A stretch of 64,000 nt of DNA from Pseudomonas monteilii NBRC 103158 = DSM 14164 (lineage in GTDB: Bacteria; Pseudomonadota; Gammaproteobacteria; Pseudomonadales; Pseudomonadaceae): assembly GCF_000730605.1 (NCBI RefSeq), contig NZ_BBIS01000025.1:1-64000 (forward strand), given 5' to 3'. The position numbers and the translations under genes are program-made. Shown piece after piece: positions 51,107 through 61,229 of this stretch; the stretch's first letter is position 1, and each line of letters begins with the position of its first letter. The notes beneath the pieces are model-generated. The model searched no databases, was not told where the DNA came from, and worked only from the letters and a program-made list of their open reading frames with translations.

Positions 51107-52084
51107 ATGGCAACGGTAATCGGTGTGGTGGTCATCGGCCGCAATGAAGGCACACGCCTGGAGCGTTGCCTGCGTTCGCTGATGCAGGGTGTGGGCAAGG
51201 TCATGTACGTCGACTCGGGCTCCACCGACGGTTCGCCGCAGCTGGCCCGCAGCCTGGGGGTGGAGGTACTGGCGTTGGACATGCGTGTTCCGTTCACTGC
51301 CGCGCGCGCCCGCAACGAAGGCTTTAGCGCCTTGCAGCGGCTGTTGCCGTCGATGCAGCTGGTGCAGTTCGTCGATGGTGACTGCGAGGTGGATGCCCGC
51401 TGGCTGGCTACGGCGCAGGCATTTCTCGACCAACACCCTGAGGTGGCAGTGGTGTGCGGCCGCCGCCGTGAACGCTTCCCGGAACGATCGGTGTACAACC
51501 TGTTGTGCGATCTGGAATGGGACACCCCCATCGGTGAAGCCAAGGCTTGTGGCGGCGATGCGTTGATGCGCGCAGACGCCTTCGCTGCCGCTGGCGGCTT
51601 CCGCGCTGACCTGATCGCTGGCGAGGAGCCCGAGCTGTGCGTGCGCTTGCGAGGCAATGGCTGGAAAGTCTGGCGCCTGGACGCCGAGATGACCCTGCAC
51701 GACGCGGCCATGACCCGCTTCAGCCAATGGTGGCGGCGCAGCCTGCGTGCCGGCCATGCCTATGCCGAGGGGGCTTACCTGCATGGGCAGCCGCCAGAGC
51801 AGCACTGGTTACGCGAGTCACGCCGGGCCTGGCTGTGGGGCTTGGGCATTCCTGTGGTGATTGTGCTGGCTTGCCTGCTGCTCGGTGGCTGGGGCCTGCT
51901 ACTGCTATTGATTTACCCGCTTCAGGCTGTGCGCCTGGCCCGTCGTGGTGGCAAATCGGCGCGCGAGAACTGGCTGCAGGCGGTGTTCCTGGTGCTGGGC
52001 AAGTTCCCGGAAATGCTCGGCCAGCTGAAATTCATGCGCCACCGCTTCGCGGCCGGCAAATCGGCTTTGATCGAGTACAAGTGA
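51107..52084 (+). CDS. Family 2 glycosyltransferase
   Basis: This 325-aa transferase has an N-terminal GT-A domain (GVVVIGRNEGTRLERCLRSL, VMYVDSGSTDGS, FVDGDCEV as the metal-binding motif, AGEEPELCVRLRGNGW) and one or two C-terminal hydrophobic segments (about 240-280, LGIPVVIVLACLLLGGWGLL). It probably works at the inner-membrane face. ATG 51107 has GAGTGAGG upstream and lies 5 bp after the preceding stop. Confidence 0.87.
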   Translation: MATVIGVVVIGRNEGTRLERCLRSLMQGVGKVMYVDSGSTDGSPQLARSLGVEVLALDMRVPFTAARARNEGFSALQRLLPSMQLVQFVDGDCEVDARWLATAQAFLDQHPEVAVVCGRRRERFPERSVYNLLCDLEWDTPIGEAKACGGDALMRADAFAAAGGFRADLIAGEEPELCVRLRGNGWKVWRLDAEMTLHDAAMTRFSQWWRRSLRAGHAYAEGAYLHGQPPEQHWLRESRRAWLWGLGIPVVIVLACLLLGGWGLLLLLIYPLQAVRLARRGGKSARENWLQAVFLVLGKFPEMLGQLKFMRHRFAAGKSALIEYK

Positions 52085-52093
52085 GAGAGACCC

Positions 52094-53098
52094 ATGATGC
52101 TCGGCGCCCTCGTCAAAAGCGTGTTTACCCTGCAACCGGGCTACTCGTTGCGGGCATTGAACAACAAGTACAAGTTGACCCGAGAGATTGTCAGGCAATG
52201 GCCTGAGCTGCATGCCTTCATGCAGCGCATGACGGCGGCGCTGGGCCAGCAGGGGCTGCAGCGGCTGGGTGTGGATTGCATCGGCGTGGTGCAGTGGCCT
52301 TACCTCAGCAAATGCTGGGAGGCCCCGCAGCGCCTGGATGTGGTGGCTTCGCACTTTGAAGTGCTGGCCGGGCAGTTTCCGGCGCTGTTGCTACTGGGGC
52401 GGGACGAAAGCCTGACGCTGTGCGAGCTGGCCAGTTATTCGCCGGGCTGCCACCTGGTGATGGACCGGCCGATCTGGTTCAAGCGCGAAGGTGAACTGGT
52501 GCTGAACCTGTTCCAGGGCGACCTGCGCGTGGCGTCGTTGGCGTTTACCCTGTGCCGTGATCAGGGGGGGCTGTCGATGTTCATCGGTGCCGTCCAGGGC
52601 ATTCACAAGGGCATCGACAGTGAAACCTCGCTGGCCATCTACCGTGACCTGACCAAGGACTTCGAGGGGCTGCGCCCGCGCAGCCTGCTGCTCGAAGCGT
52701 TGAAATGCCTGGCACGCATGCTGGGCGTTGCGCAGCTGTATGCCGTCAGCGATGCCTGCCGGCACCATCGCCACCCGTACTTTGGCAGCGACAAGGCCCA
52801 GGATCTGGCGGCCAACTACGACATCATCTGGCAAGAAAATGGCGCTACGGCGTCGAGCCGCGACGACTTCTTCACTATCCCCTTGGCACCGGCACAACGG
52901 GCCGAGCAGGACATCCCGGCCAAAAAGCGCGCGATGTACCGCCGCCGCCAGGCGCTGCTCGACGATGTTTTTATTCGCCTGCAGGCCGCATTGCCGGGCA
53001 GCGGTCACAACCTTGGACTACAAGGAAAACAGGGGGATGCATTTGCTGTGAGTGCATCGGCAGTAGACAGACCACCCGTAGTCGACAGCCTGAAGTAA
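52094..53098 (+). CDS. DUF535 (VirK/YbjX) family protein
   Basis: This 334-aa soluble protein matches the DUF535 family pattern: an early SKCWEAPQRLDVVASHFEVL, central GDLRVASLAFTLC, FIGAVQGI and a late RMYRRR-like basic segment. The family includes VirK and YbjX of enteric bacteria, linked to envelope or membrane stress resistance but without a known reaction. Its place among the glycosyltransferase genes suggests a role in envelope polymer handling; that is inference. Confidence 0.75.
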   Translation: MMLGALVKSVFTLQPGYSLRALNNKYKLTREIVRQWPELHAFMQRMTAALGQQGLQRLGVDCIGVVQWPYLSKCWEAPQRLDVVASHFEVLAGQFPALLLLGRDESLTLCELASYSPGCHLVMDRPIWFKREGELVLNLFQGDLRVASLAFTLCRDQGGLSMFIGAVQGIHKGIDSETSLAIYRDLTKDFEGLRPRSLLLEALKCLARMLGVAQLYAVSDACRHHRHPYFGSDKAQDLAANYDIIWQENGATASSRDDFFTIPLAPAQRAEQDIPAKKRAMYRRRQALLDDVFIRLQAALPGSGHNLGLQGKQGDAFAVSASAVDRPPVVDSLK

Positions 53099-53147
53099 AG
53101 GTTGCCAGGGGAGGCCGGTCATCAAGCGGGTTGGGATCTGAATTCGT

Positions 53148-54350
53148 ATGCGCATTGCTTACTTCATCAATCAGTACCCGAAGGTCAGCCACAGTTTCAT
53201 CCGCCGCGAGATCCTGGCGTTGGAGCGTCAGGGCGTAGAGGTGCAACGCATTGCCCTGCGGGGATGGGACGCCGAGTTGCAGGATGCCGAGGATACGGCC
53301 GAGCGCGACAAGACCCGCTATGTGCTGCGGGCTGGTGTAAAGGGCTTGCTGAGGCCCACGTTACAGGTGCTGCGAGCACAGCCCGGGCGGTTCTTCCAGG
53401 CCCTGTGGCTGGCCATGCGCCTTGGCCTGCGCGCCGACCGCGCCTGGCCCTACCACCTGGTCTACCTGGCCGAAGCTTGCCAGGTGCTGCAGTGGCTGCA
53501 GGCCAGTGAGGCGAAACACGTGCATGCCCATTTCGGCACCAACTCCACCGAGGTGGTCATGCTGGCCAACCAACTGGGCGGGCCGGCTTATAGTTTTACC
53601 GTGCATGGGCCGGAAGAGTTCGACAAACCGCAGTTCCTGCACATGGGCGAAAAGGTACGGCGAGCCGCCTTTGTCGCAGCGGTCAGTTCTTACGGGCGCA
53701 GCCAGCTGTTCCGCTGGGTGGCGCACGAGCATTGGCCCAAGGTAAAGGTTGTGCATTGCGGCCTGGAGCGGGGTTTCCATGAGGTGGCGCCGGTCGATGT
53801 ACCGTCAGTACCACGGCTTGTTTGCGTGGGGCGCCTGTGTGAGCAGAAAGGCCAGCTGCTGTTGCTTGAGGCGGCGTGTCAGCTTGCTGCGCAGTCGATT
53901 GACTTCGAACTGGTGTTGGCCGGAGACGGCGAAATGCGCCAGCAGATCGAGGCCCTGATTGCCCGGCATGGCTTGCAGCGGCGCGTGCGCATCACTGGCT
54001 GGATCAGCAGTGCACAGGTGCGCGAAGAAATCCTTGCCGCCCGCGCGCTGGTATTGCCCAGCTTCGCCGAAGGCCTGCCGGTGGTGATCATGGAGGCCAT
54101 GGCCTTGCGCCGGCCAGTGCTGACCACCTATGTGGCGGGCATCCCCGAGCTGGTGCGCCCGGGCGAGAACGGCTGGCTTTTCCCCGCTGGCGCCGTCGAC
54201 GAGCTGGCTGAAGCCATGGCGGATTGCCTGTGCCAACCGGCCGACGTATTGCAGCGCATGGGCGAGGCAGCCTACCAGCGTGTGCTGCAGCGGCATGATA
54301 TCGACACCGAAGCGGCCCGGCTGGCCGCTTATTTCAAGGCATCCGCATGA
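53148..54350 (+). CDS. Family 4 glycosyltransferase
   Basis: This 400-aa retaining GT-B transferase has the N-terminal acceptor domain with MRIAYFINQYPKVSHSFIRR and HAHFGTNS. The C-terminal nucleotide-sugar domain has VGRLCEQKGQLLLLEAA and the E-x7-E motif in PSFAEGLPVVIMEAMA. The protein resembles colanic-acid type transferases. The stop overlaps the next gene by 4 bases (ATGA). Confidence 0.9.
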   Translation: MRIAYFINQYPKVSHSFIRREILALERQGVEVQRIALRGWDAELQDAEDTAERDKTRYVLRAGVKGLLRPTLQVLRAQPGRFFQALWLAMRLGLRADRAWPYHLVYLAEACQVLQWLQASEAKHVHAHFGTNSTEVVMLANQLGGPAYSFTVHGPEEFDKPQFLHMGEKVRRAAFVAAVSSYGRSQLFRWVAHEHWPKVKVVHCGLERGFHEVAPVDVPSVPRLVCVGRLCEQKGQLLLLEAACQLAAQSIDFELVLAGDGEMRQQIEALIARHGLQRRVRITGWISSAQVREEILAARALVLPSFAEGLPVVIMEAMALRRPVLTTYVAGIPELVRPGENGWLFPAGAVDELAEAMADCLCQPADVLQRMGEAAYQRVLQRHDIDTEAARLAAYFKASA

Positions 54351-55534
54351 TAAGTGTATTGAGTTGGTCGCTGGGCCTGCTGACGGTCATCGTCCTTGTG
54401 CCTGTGTCGATTTTTTTTGTACAGATGCTGCTGGCGTGTCTGCCACCACGCTCGCAGTACCTGGGCCATAGTCTGCGCCCCCGGGTGGCGGTGCTGGTAC
54501 CTGCCCACGATGAGGCTGCGATCATTCGTGCAACGCTGGCGAGCATTGCCCCGCAATTGCTTGAGGGTGACCGCTTGCTGGTGGTGGCAGACAACTGCTC
54601 CGATGATACGGCCCAGCTGGCCCGCGACGCCGGCGCCGAGGTGGTGGAACGCTTCGACTCGGTGTTGCGTGGCAAAGGCTATGCGCTGGACTTCGGCGTG
54701 CGTCACCTGGCCGAACAGCCACCCGAGGTGGTGATTGTGGTGGATGCCGATTGCCAGGTGGGCGAGGGGGCGATTGACTGCCTGGCGCGTCGCTATCACC
54801 AGACCCAGCGGCCGGTACAGGCGCTGTACCTGATGCGTGCGCCTGTGGGGGCCGGGCTGAAAGTGCAGGTCGCCGAGTTTGCCTGGCGGGTAAAAAACCT
54901 GGTGCGCCCGCGTGGCTGGGCGCGGCTGGGCTTGCCCTGCCAACTGATGGGTGCGGGCATGGCATTCGGTTGGCACGACCTGACCTTGATCAATCTTGCC
55001 AATGGGCACCTGGTAGAGGACGTGAAACTGGGCCTGGATCTGTGTCAGCAGGGCAAGCCTCCCGTGTTCTGCCCCGAGGCATTGGTCACCAGCCAGTTTC
55101 CTGCCAGCCAGCAAGGCCTGAACAGCCAGCGCACCCGCTGGGAGCATGGCCACTTGGGCTTGATGCTGGCCGATGCGCCCAAGCGTGCGTTGGCCGCCGT
55201 GACCCAAGGCAATGGTAGCCTGCTGGCGATGACCCTCGACTTGCTGGTACCGCCTTTGGCGTTGTTGGTACTGACCCTGCTGGGGCTCAATCTGGTGGCC
55301 TGGCTTGCGTACTTGCTGTTTGATGTTGCCGCGCCAGCGTGGATCGCCCTGATAGCCTTGGCCATGCTCAGCCTTGCGGTTTTGCTGGCCTGGGCGCGCT
55401 TCTGCCGTGAGCTGATCCCGTTTTCCGTCTTGCTTTACGCACCGTTCTACGCGGCAAAGAAAATCCCTTTGTACCTAGGGTTCCTGATCAAGCGCCAGGT
55501 TGAGTGGGTGCGCTCAAAACGGGATGATGACTGA
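54347..55534 (+). CDS. Membrane-bound family 2 glycosyltransferase
   Basis: This 395-aa protein has an N-terminal membrane helix (about 5-28), a GT-A domain (VAVLVPAHDEAAIIRATLAS, VVADNCSDDT, VVDADC) and the processive-type QRTRWEHG motif. Three or four C-terminal membrane helices follow (about 285-350). Q-x-x-RW with C-terminal helices is typical of polymerising or lipid-linked transferases. It overlaps both neighbours (ATGA before, TGATG after), so it is tightly coupled in the operon. Confidence 0.88.
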   Translation: MISVLSWSLGLLTVIVLVPVSIFFVQMLLACLPPRSQYLGHSLRPRVAVLVPAHDEAAIIRATLASIAPQLLEGDRLLVVADNCSDDTAQLARDAGAEVVERFDSVLRGKGYALDFGVRHLAEQPPEVVIVVDADCQVGEGAIDCLARRYHQTQRPVQALYLMRAPVGAGLKVQVAEFAWRVKNLVRPRGWARLGLPCQLMGAGMAFGWHDLTLINLANGHLVEDVKLGLDLCQQGKPPVFCPEALVTSQFPASQQGLNSQRTRWEHGHLGLMLADAPKRALAAVTQGNGSLLAMTLDLLVPPLALLVLTLLGLNLVAWLAYLLFDVAAPAWIALIALAMLSLAVLLAWARFCRELIPFSVLLYAPFYAAKKIPLYLGFLIKRQVEWVRSKRDDD

Positions 55535-56292
55535 TGGCACTGTGGCAATGGCAGAATCGCTGGCAATGCATAATCGACGCGCTCGAGGTGGTACCCGACA
55601 GCGGCGCGGCACAGCGCCTGCTCGACAGGCTGGCAGCCCCGCAAGCCGCGACCGTGCTGGGCTTCGTCAATGCCCATGCGATGAACCTGGTGGTCCGTGA
55701 CGGCGCCTACTGCCAGGCACTGTCGGCAGCCGACGTGTTGCTGCGCGACGGCTCCGGCATGGCCATCCTGTATCGGCGTCTGGGCCTGGCACCCGGGCTT
55801 AACATGAACGGGACTGACTTCATTCCCAGGCTCATGGCCGCATACCGTGGGCGCAAGGTCGCATTCTGGGGCACCCGGCAACCCTACCTGAACCAGGCCG
55901 TGCAGCGGTGTGAAACCGAGTTTGGTGTCGTGCCCGTGTCGGTACATGACGGCTTTGCCAGCCTCGAAACCTACCTGCAGCTGGCCCGTGAGCAACAACC
56001 CGAGCTGATCGTGCTGGGCATGGGTATGCCCAAACAGGAGGCGGTGGCGGCCAGGCTGGCAGCCGTTGGCGGGCCGTGCCTGATCGTGTGTGGTGGGGCA
56101 ATTCTGGACTTTCTCGGCGGCAAGGTCAGCCGGGCACCGCCTTGGCTAAGGCGGCTGGGGGGAGAGTGGGCCTACCGGCTGTTGCGCGAGCCAAAACGTC
56201 TGTTCATGCGTTATGTGGTGGGCAACCCGCTGTTCTTGCTGCGCACGCTGCTTTACCGCAAGGCAGCCGATTCGGCCAGGGGCACTGTATGA
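55534..56292 (+). CDS. WecG/TagA/CpsF-family glycosyltransferase
   Basis: This 252-aa GT26 transferase shows the family pattern: FVNAHAMNLVVRDGAYCQAL, LLRDGSGMAILYRRLG (the Asp is the proposed base), MNGTDFIPRLM and LGMGMPKQEAV. GT26 enzymes add the second sugar to the undecaprenyl-linked primer. It pairs logically with the priming transferase encoded next. The start overlaps the preceding stop (TGATG). Confidence 0.9.
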   Translation: MALWQWQNRWQCIIDALEVVPDSGAAQRLLDRLAAPQAATVLGFVNAHAMNLVVRDGAYCQALSAADVLLRDGSGMAILYRRLGLAPGLNMNGTDFIPRLMAAYRGRKVAFWGTRQPYLNQAVQRCETEFGVVPVSVHDGFASLETYLQLAREQQPELIVLGMGMPKQEAVAARLAAVGGPCLIVCGGAILDFLGGKVSRAPPWLRRLGGEWAYRLLREPKRLFMRYVVGNPLFLLRTLLYRKAADSARGTV

Positions 56293-56448
56293 ATCGGCCA
56301 AAATCCGCGCTGATGGCGGGTGGCTGCTACAGTGATAGCAGTGGCTTGGGGGCTGCACGATATTGCTTATCTGGCGTTGTACACGCTGTTTTCAAGACTT
56401 GATGCTTGATGGAAGGCACTGGCTACGCTGACACAGATGAGGTCTGAA

Positions 56449-57870
56449 ATGGTTTTCGAACCCAGAAGCAGTCGTTCCTTACTCCAAAGAAGAAGCAGCG
56501 TAAGTAACGCCATTCAGGCAGGGCTCGATGGCATTGCAGTCACCGGTATTGCCTGGTATCTCATCTACGACCAGTTTGGTTACATTACCTCCGATTATGT
56601 AATCATGCTGCTGTTGCTGATTGGCGCACTGGCCGTCATTTACGACCATTATGCGATCTACCGCACCAATGTCGGGCTTTCGATCAAAGCCTTCCGCCTG
56701 TTCAAGGCCTGGTCGGCAACGTTCTGTTTTCTCGTGGTCATGGCCTTCCTGACCAAGCAGAGTGAAACGTACTCGCGTTTGTTGGTGGTGCAGTTGTTCA
56801 TCATTGGCTACATCGCGCAGTTATTCCTGCACTTTGCCGTTCGTGAACTGCAAAAGCGTTTTACCGCCCATGCACGCCTGGATAACGCGCTGATTATCGG
56901 CGACGGCGACCTGGCGAATTTTCTTTATCAGAAAATCAGCAACAACCCCTGGTTTGGTGAACGGGTATTGGGGTGCGTACTGCTCGACAAGGGCGACGGC
57001 CAGGGGCGTGACAACGGCGAGGGAAAGCAGCGCCTGCCTGTGCTGGGGCACATTGCAGACCTGGATGAAATCGTCGCGCAGCATGGCATACGCACCGTTT
57101 ACCTGGTCACGCCGCTCGGTGGCTCCGAGGTCATCAACGATGTGTACTTCAAGTTGCTCGACAAGTGCATCGCGGTGAACTGGGTGCCGGATATCTTTTC
57201 GTTGCGCCTGATCAACCACAGTGTGCGGGAAATTGCCGGGATTCCTGTGCTGACCTTGTCGGAAACGCCCCTGACGGGCATGAGCCTTTTCCTGAAAAAC
57301 CTAGAGGACAGGGTGCTGGCAGCGGTGATTCTACTGTGCGCTTCGCCCGTGTTGCTGACGGTTGCACTGGCCATCAAACTCACCAGCCCCGGGCCGGTGT
57401 TCTTCCGCCAGGAACGCACGGGCTGGACCGGGGAATCGTTCCGGATCTGGAAATTCAGGAGCATGCATGTCCACCAGCCCGAAGGTGGTGTGGTCAAGCA
57501 GGCACAGAAGGATGACCCGCGGCTCACCAAGATTGGCGCCTTCATTCGTCGTACCAGCCTGGATGAATTGCCGCAGTTGTTCAATGTACTGACCGGGGAA
57601 ATGTCGCTGGTCGGGCCGCGACCGCATGCGTTGCAGCATGACACCTTGTATTCGCAGGACATCGTTGATTACTTCGCCCGCCACAACATCAAACCAGGCA
57701 TGACCGGCTTGGCCCAAGTACGTGGCTTCAGGGGAGAGACCAAGGATATCGAGCAGATGATCCAGCGGGTGGACTCGGACATCGAGTACATCAATAACTG
57801 GTCGCTGTGGCTGGACTTCGTGATTCTGGTGCGTACCCTGAACGCCTTTACCGGCAAGCAGGCTTACTAG
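56449..57870 (+). CDS. Undecaprenyl-phosphate sugar phosphotransferase (WcaJ type)
   Basis: This initiating enzyme transfers a sugar-1-phosphate, usually glucose, to undecaprenyl phosphate. The 473-aa polyisoprenyl-phosphate transferase has four N-terminal membrane helices (about 25-130), a Rossmann-like CoA-binding-type domain (DNALIIGDGDLANFLYQKI), a fifth helix (about 285-310) and the catalytic domain. That domain has ERTGWTGESFRIWKFRSM, KIGAFIRRTSLDELPQLFNV, and MSLVGPRPHAL. ATG 56449 has GAGG 6 bases upstream and is preferred to ATG 56437. It ends the exopolysaccharide locus. Confidence 0.93.
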   Translation: MVFEPRSSRSLLQRRSSVSNAIQAGLDGIAVTGIAWYLIYDQFGYITSDYVIMLLLLIGALAVIYDHYAIYRTNVGLSIKAFRLFKAWSATFCFLVVMAFLTKQSETYSRLLVVQLFIIGYIAQLFLHFAVRELQKRFTAHARLDNALIIGDGDLANFLYQKISNNPWFGERVLGCVLLDKGDGQGRDNGEGKQRLPVLGHIADLDEIVAQHGIRTVYLVTPLGGSEVINDVYFKLLDKCIAVNWVPDIFSLRLINHSVREIAGIPVLTLSETPLTGMSLFLKNLEDRVLAAVILLCASPVLLTVALAIKLTSPGPVFFRQERTGWTGESFRIWKFRSMHVHQPEGGVVKQAQKDDPRLTKIGAFIRRTSLDELPQLFNVLTGEMSLVGPRPHALQHDTLYSQDIVDYFARHNIKPGMTGLAQVRGFRGETKDIEQMIQRVDSDIEYINNWSLWLDFVILVRTLNAFTGKQAY

Positions 57871-57911
57871 TCATAAAGCTGGCGAGATCCCTGTATGAGC
57901 GTACAGGCTGG

Positions 57912-58853
57912 CTATTCCTTGTTCAGCGGGTGCAATTCCCGGAATCCTCGCGCTTCCTCCACCAGCCAGTCATGCACCGCCCGCGCCCCAGGCTGGTTCA
58001 GCCCGCCTGGCGGGTAATGCACCACGTAGCGTTTGTGGTTGGCGATCGGAACGCCGAACGGCACGATCAATGCGCCGCGCTCCAGCTCGTCATTCAACAG
58101 TGTGCGACGGGCGATTGCTACGCCGATACCGGCGATGGCCGCTTCGATGGTCAGGTGGTTGCGGTTGAAAGTGTGCCCACGCCGCACATCCAGGCCAGCG
58201 GCGCCAATACCCTCTAGGTAGAACTCCCACTCCGCATACTCCGAACTGCCACGCCACGCCGTGATGTCGTGCAGCAGTGGGTAGTGCGCCAGGTCCGTCG
58301 GCCCATGCAGCGGCGGGCGCCCGCGTAGCAGGGTAGGTGAGCACACCGGAAAGATCTGCTCGTCCAGCAGCGGTGTCGAGAGCATGCCAGGGTAGCTGCC
58401 ATCGTTCAGGTCGATAGCCAGGTCGAAATCGCCTGGGGTCAATGCCTGGGCACTGTCCTCGGCCACCAGGCGTAGCTCGATGTCCGGGTAACGCTGCTGA
58501 AAGCGCGGCAGGCGCGGGGTAAGCCATTTGGCCAAAAAAGACGGGATCGAGCGCACGCGCAAGGTGCCGCGGATTTCTCCGACATCCAGGCGCAACAATT
58601 CGGCCTCGATGCTGCCGTAGGCTTCTGCCACTGTCTGGGCCAGGCGTTGCCCTTCGGCGCTCAGCTCCACACCGCGCGCCCGACGCAGGAACAGCCGGTA
58701 ACCCAGGCGTTCTTCCAGCTGGCGCATCTGCTGGCTGACAGCACCTGGAGTGATGTGCAGCTCTTCGGCGCAGCGGGTGAAGGACAGGTGCCGGGCTGCG
58801 CAGGCGAATACATGTAGCCAGACGAACACCTGACCATTGAGTTGTCGTCGCAT
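57912..58853 (-). CDS. LysR-family regulator divergent from sdaA
   Basis: This 313-aa LysR-type regulator is of the GcvA-like branch: the N-terminal helix-turn-helix contains [20 protein letters not shown] and the effector domain begins near residue 92. It is divergent from sdaA with about 145 bp between starts, the usual layout for a LysR regulator and its target, so control of serine dehydratase is likely though unproven. It converges on the end of the exopolysaccharide locus with only 41 bp between the stops. Confidence 0.9.
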   Translation of the reverse strand: MRRQLNGQVFVWLHVFACAARHLSFTRCAEELHITPGAVSQQMRQLEERLGYRLFLRRARGVELSAEGQRLAQTVAEAYGSIEAELLRLDVGEIRGTLRVRSIPSFLAKWLTPRLPRFQQRYPDIELRLVAEDSAQALTPGDFDLAIDLNDGSYPGMLSTPLLDEQIFPVCSPTLLRGRPPLHGPTDLAHYPLLHDITAWRGSSEYAEWEFYLEGIGAAGLDVRRGHTFNRNHLTIEAAIAGIGVAIARRTLLNDELERGALIVPFGVPIANHKRYVVHYPPGGLNQPGARAVHDWLVEEARGFRELHPLNKE

Positions 58854-58999
58854 CGTTTAGTACCGCTAAAGCCTTGCTTAGAAAGATTCGTTGGTCATTC
58901 GTGAATGAGCGCGTCAGTATCGCGCAAAATCGCAATACCGCTCAATTTCTTCAGATAACCGTGCCGTGGATTCATCTCAGGGTACGGTCAGGCATTAGC

Positions 59000-60376
59000 A
59001 TGGCTATCAGTGTTTTCGACCTTTTCAAAATCGGCATCGGGCCGTCCAGCTCTCACACCGTCGGCCCGATGCGGGCAGCAGCGACGTTCGCCCAGGCCCT
59101 GCGTGAGCAGGGGCTGCTGACGCAGGTAACGCGCGTTGAAGTGCGGTTGTATGGCTCGCTGTCGGCTACCGGGGTTGGCCATGCCACCGATCGCGCCTGT
59201 CTGCTGGGCCTGATGGGCCAATGGCCAGACCGGATCGACCCGGCCACCATCGATTCGCGTATCAGCCAGGTACTGCAGGAGCGTTGCCTGATATTGGATG
59301 GCAGCCACCCGCTGGCCTTCGAGTATGGCCGTGACATGTTGCTGCTCGACGAAAACCTGCCTTATCACCCCAATGCCATGAGCCTGGAGGCGCTGGACGG
59401 GCAGGGCAGCCTGCTGTGCCAGACCTACTACTCAGTGGGCGGTGGGTTTATCGTCGAGCAGGCCGAAATCGATGCCCCTGCCGCCGAAAGCAACGCAGTG
59501 ATTTTGCCGTATGAGTTCGACAGTGCGGCCCAGCTGCTGACCTTGTGCAAAACCCACGGTTTGAGCGTTGCGCAACTGATGATGGCCAACGAACGTGCCT
59601 GGCGCCCGGAAGCCGAAGTGCGTGAAGGCTTGCTGCGTATCTGGGCGGCCATGCAGGAGTGTGTTCAGAACGGCCTGCGCAACGAAGGCATTCTGCCGGG
59701 TGGGCTGCATGTCAAGCGCCGCGCTGCGCGGTTGCATCGTAGCTTGCAGGAACTGGGCAAGCCCAACGTGATTGGCTCGACCCTCAGCGCGATGGAGTGG
59801 GTGAACCTGTTCGCCCTGGCGGTCAATGAAGAGAATGCTGCCGGTGGGCGCATGGTCACTGCACCAACCAACGGTGCGGCGGGCATTATCCCGGCGGTGC
59901 TGCACTACTATATGAAGTTCAACCCCAGTGCCAATGACGCGGATGTGGTGGACTTCCTGCTCGGCGCCGCAGCGGTCGGTATTCTTTGCAAGAAAAACGC
60001 GTCGATCTCCGGGGCCGAAGTCGGTTGCCAGGGCGAGGTAGGCTCAGCGTGTTCGATGGCCGCTGCCGGCCTGGCCCAAGTGCTGGGCGCAACACCGCCA
60101 CAGCTTGAGAACGCCGCCGAAATTGCGCTGGAGCACAACCTCGGGCTGACCTGCGACCCGGTCGGCGGCCTGGTGCAGGTGCCGTGCATCGAGCGCAATG
60201 CGATTGCTGCGGTGAAGGCGATTAATGCCGTACAGATGGCGTTGCGTGGGGATGGCGAGCACTTCATCTCACTTGACCGGGTGATCCGCACCATGCGTGA
60301 TACCGGGGCGGATATGCATGCCAATTACAAGGAAACTTCGCGTGGCGGTTTGGCGGTTGCATTCGTAGAGTGCTAA
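59000..60376 (+). CDS. sdaA: L-serine dehydratase (iron-sulfur, single chain)
   Basis: This enzyme converts L-serine to pyruvate and ammonia with a [4Fe-4S] cluster. From ATG 59000 ([20 protein letters not shown]) the protein is 458 aa, the standard length; the open frame upstream adds 42 unrelated residues. Cys343 ([10 protein letters not shown]), Cys385 (LTCDPVGG) and Cys396 (VQVPCIERN) fall at the numbers reported for the cluster ligands of the Legionella enzyme. The last residue is Cys458, which in that enzyme reaches into the active site. It is followed by a perfect terminator. Confidence 0.95.
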   Translation: MAISVFDLFKIGIGPSSSHTVGPMRAAATFAQALREQGLLTQVTRVEVRLYGSLSATGVGHATDRACLLGLMGQWPDRIDPATIDSRISQVLQERCLILDGSHPLAFEYGRDMLLLDENLPYHPNAMSLEALDGQGSLLCQTYYSVGGGFIVEQAEIDAPAAESNAVILPYEFDSAAQLLTLCKTHGLSVAQLMMANERAWRPEAEVREGLLRIWAAMQECVQNGLRNEGILPGGLHVKRRAARLHRSLQELGKPNVIGSTLSAMEWVNLFALAVNEENAAGGRMVTAPTNGAAGIIPAVLHYYMKFNPSANDADVVDFLLGAAAVGILCKKNASISGAEVGCQGEVGSACSMAAAGLAQVLGATPPQLENAAEIALEHNLGLTCDPVGGLVQVPCIERNAIAAVKAINAVQMALRGDGEHFISLDRVIRTMRDTGADMHANYKETSRGGLAVAFVEC

Positions 60377-60391
60377 CAGGCTAGATCTGGA

Positions 60392-60414
60392 TTAGGGCCG
60401 CAAAGCGGCCCTAA
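60392..60414. terminator. Terminator between sdaA and the lipoprotein gene
   Basis: TTAGGGCCGC-AAA-GCGGCCCTAA is a perfect 10-bp stem with a 3-base loop lying between two convergent stops. It is the complete form of the GC-rich AAA-loop hairpin also seen in weaker shape after dnaE2. Confidence 0.8.
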
Positions 60415-60416
60415 AC

Positions 60417-61094
60417 TTAACGAGCCTTCTGCTTCGCTGCCAGGAAGCTGGCACGCATGTCTTTCGCCCAACCATCCAGCACTGGCTTTACGTCATTCAA
60501 GGTCAGCTTCTGGGTATCGTTCTCCAGTTCCTGCCCCGTGCCTTTGCGCACCACCTGGGCCAGCACCTTCTGGCTGGCACCATCAAGGAACGCTGCCTCC
60601 ACGCCGACATCCACTTCCTGATCACGGCCACCCATGGCCGTGTTCACACCCGCCGAAATCAGTGCGATAGGGATGACTTCGTACGGCTTCAGGCCTTCGT
60701 TGCTGGTCGACACCGCTGTAATGGCGGGGCGCACCACGATCACTCCCGGGCCTGGCCCCTTGGCCAGCGGCAACACGCTGCCCATTTCACGGCGCAAGGC
60801 ATCATTGAAGTAACGCGTGATTTCTTGCAGCGTCTGCTGCGAAATCACCGCCGTTGGTTGTGGCTTGGGGTAGAACTGGCTGGGCTCGATGAACACCTGG
60901 CTGTACTGGTTGACGTTAACGTTGGGGTCGATCCAGCGCATCACCGGATCACCCGAAGGGCTTTTGGCTTCCTGCAGGCGGCTGTAATCCTTGAGGAAGC
61001 CGGAATAGTCCTTGGGGTCCACGCTTTTGCTGGAGCAGGCGGCCACGGCAAGCAGCGCGGCGCACAACAGGGTAATGCGAGGCAGTGATTTCAT
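60417..61094 (-). CDS. DUF3313-like lipoprotein
   Basis: This 225-aa predicted outer-membrane or inner-membrane lipoprotein has a signal peptide with lipobox LAVAAC (Cys20). The body contains YSGFLKDYSRLQEAKSPSGD and VNQYSQVFIEPSQFYP, which I associate with the DUF3313 family; the function is unknown. Asp at +2 after the Cys is absent (Ser), so outer-membrane sorting is likely. It stands alone between the serine and polyamine genes, with 135 bp upstream. Confidence 0.8.
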   Translation of the reverse strand: MKSLPRITLLCAALLAVAACSSKSVDPKDYSGFLKDYSRLQEAKSPSGDPVMRWIDPNVNVNQYSQVFIEPSQFYPKPQPTAVISQQTLQEITRYFNDALRREMGSVLPLAKGPGPGVIVVRPAITAVSTSNEGLKPYEVIPIALISAGVNTAMGGRDQEVDVGVEAAFLDGASQKVLAQVVRKGTGQELENDTQKLTLNDVKPVLDGWAKDMRASFLAAKQKAR

Positions 61095-61229
61095 GATGGA
61101 GATGCATCCATGAGATGGTCGGCCAGAACAACGCTAGCAGGTGCGCGGCAGTTGGCCAGTGGGGGCGTTCAATCTGGACAATGAATTGCGGTGCCTGGTT
61201 TGTCTGGCGCCGCAATTCATGTGCTGGAC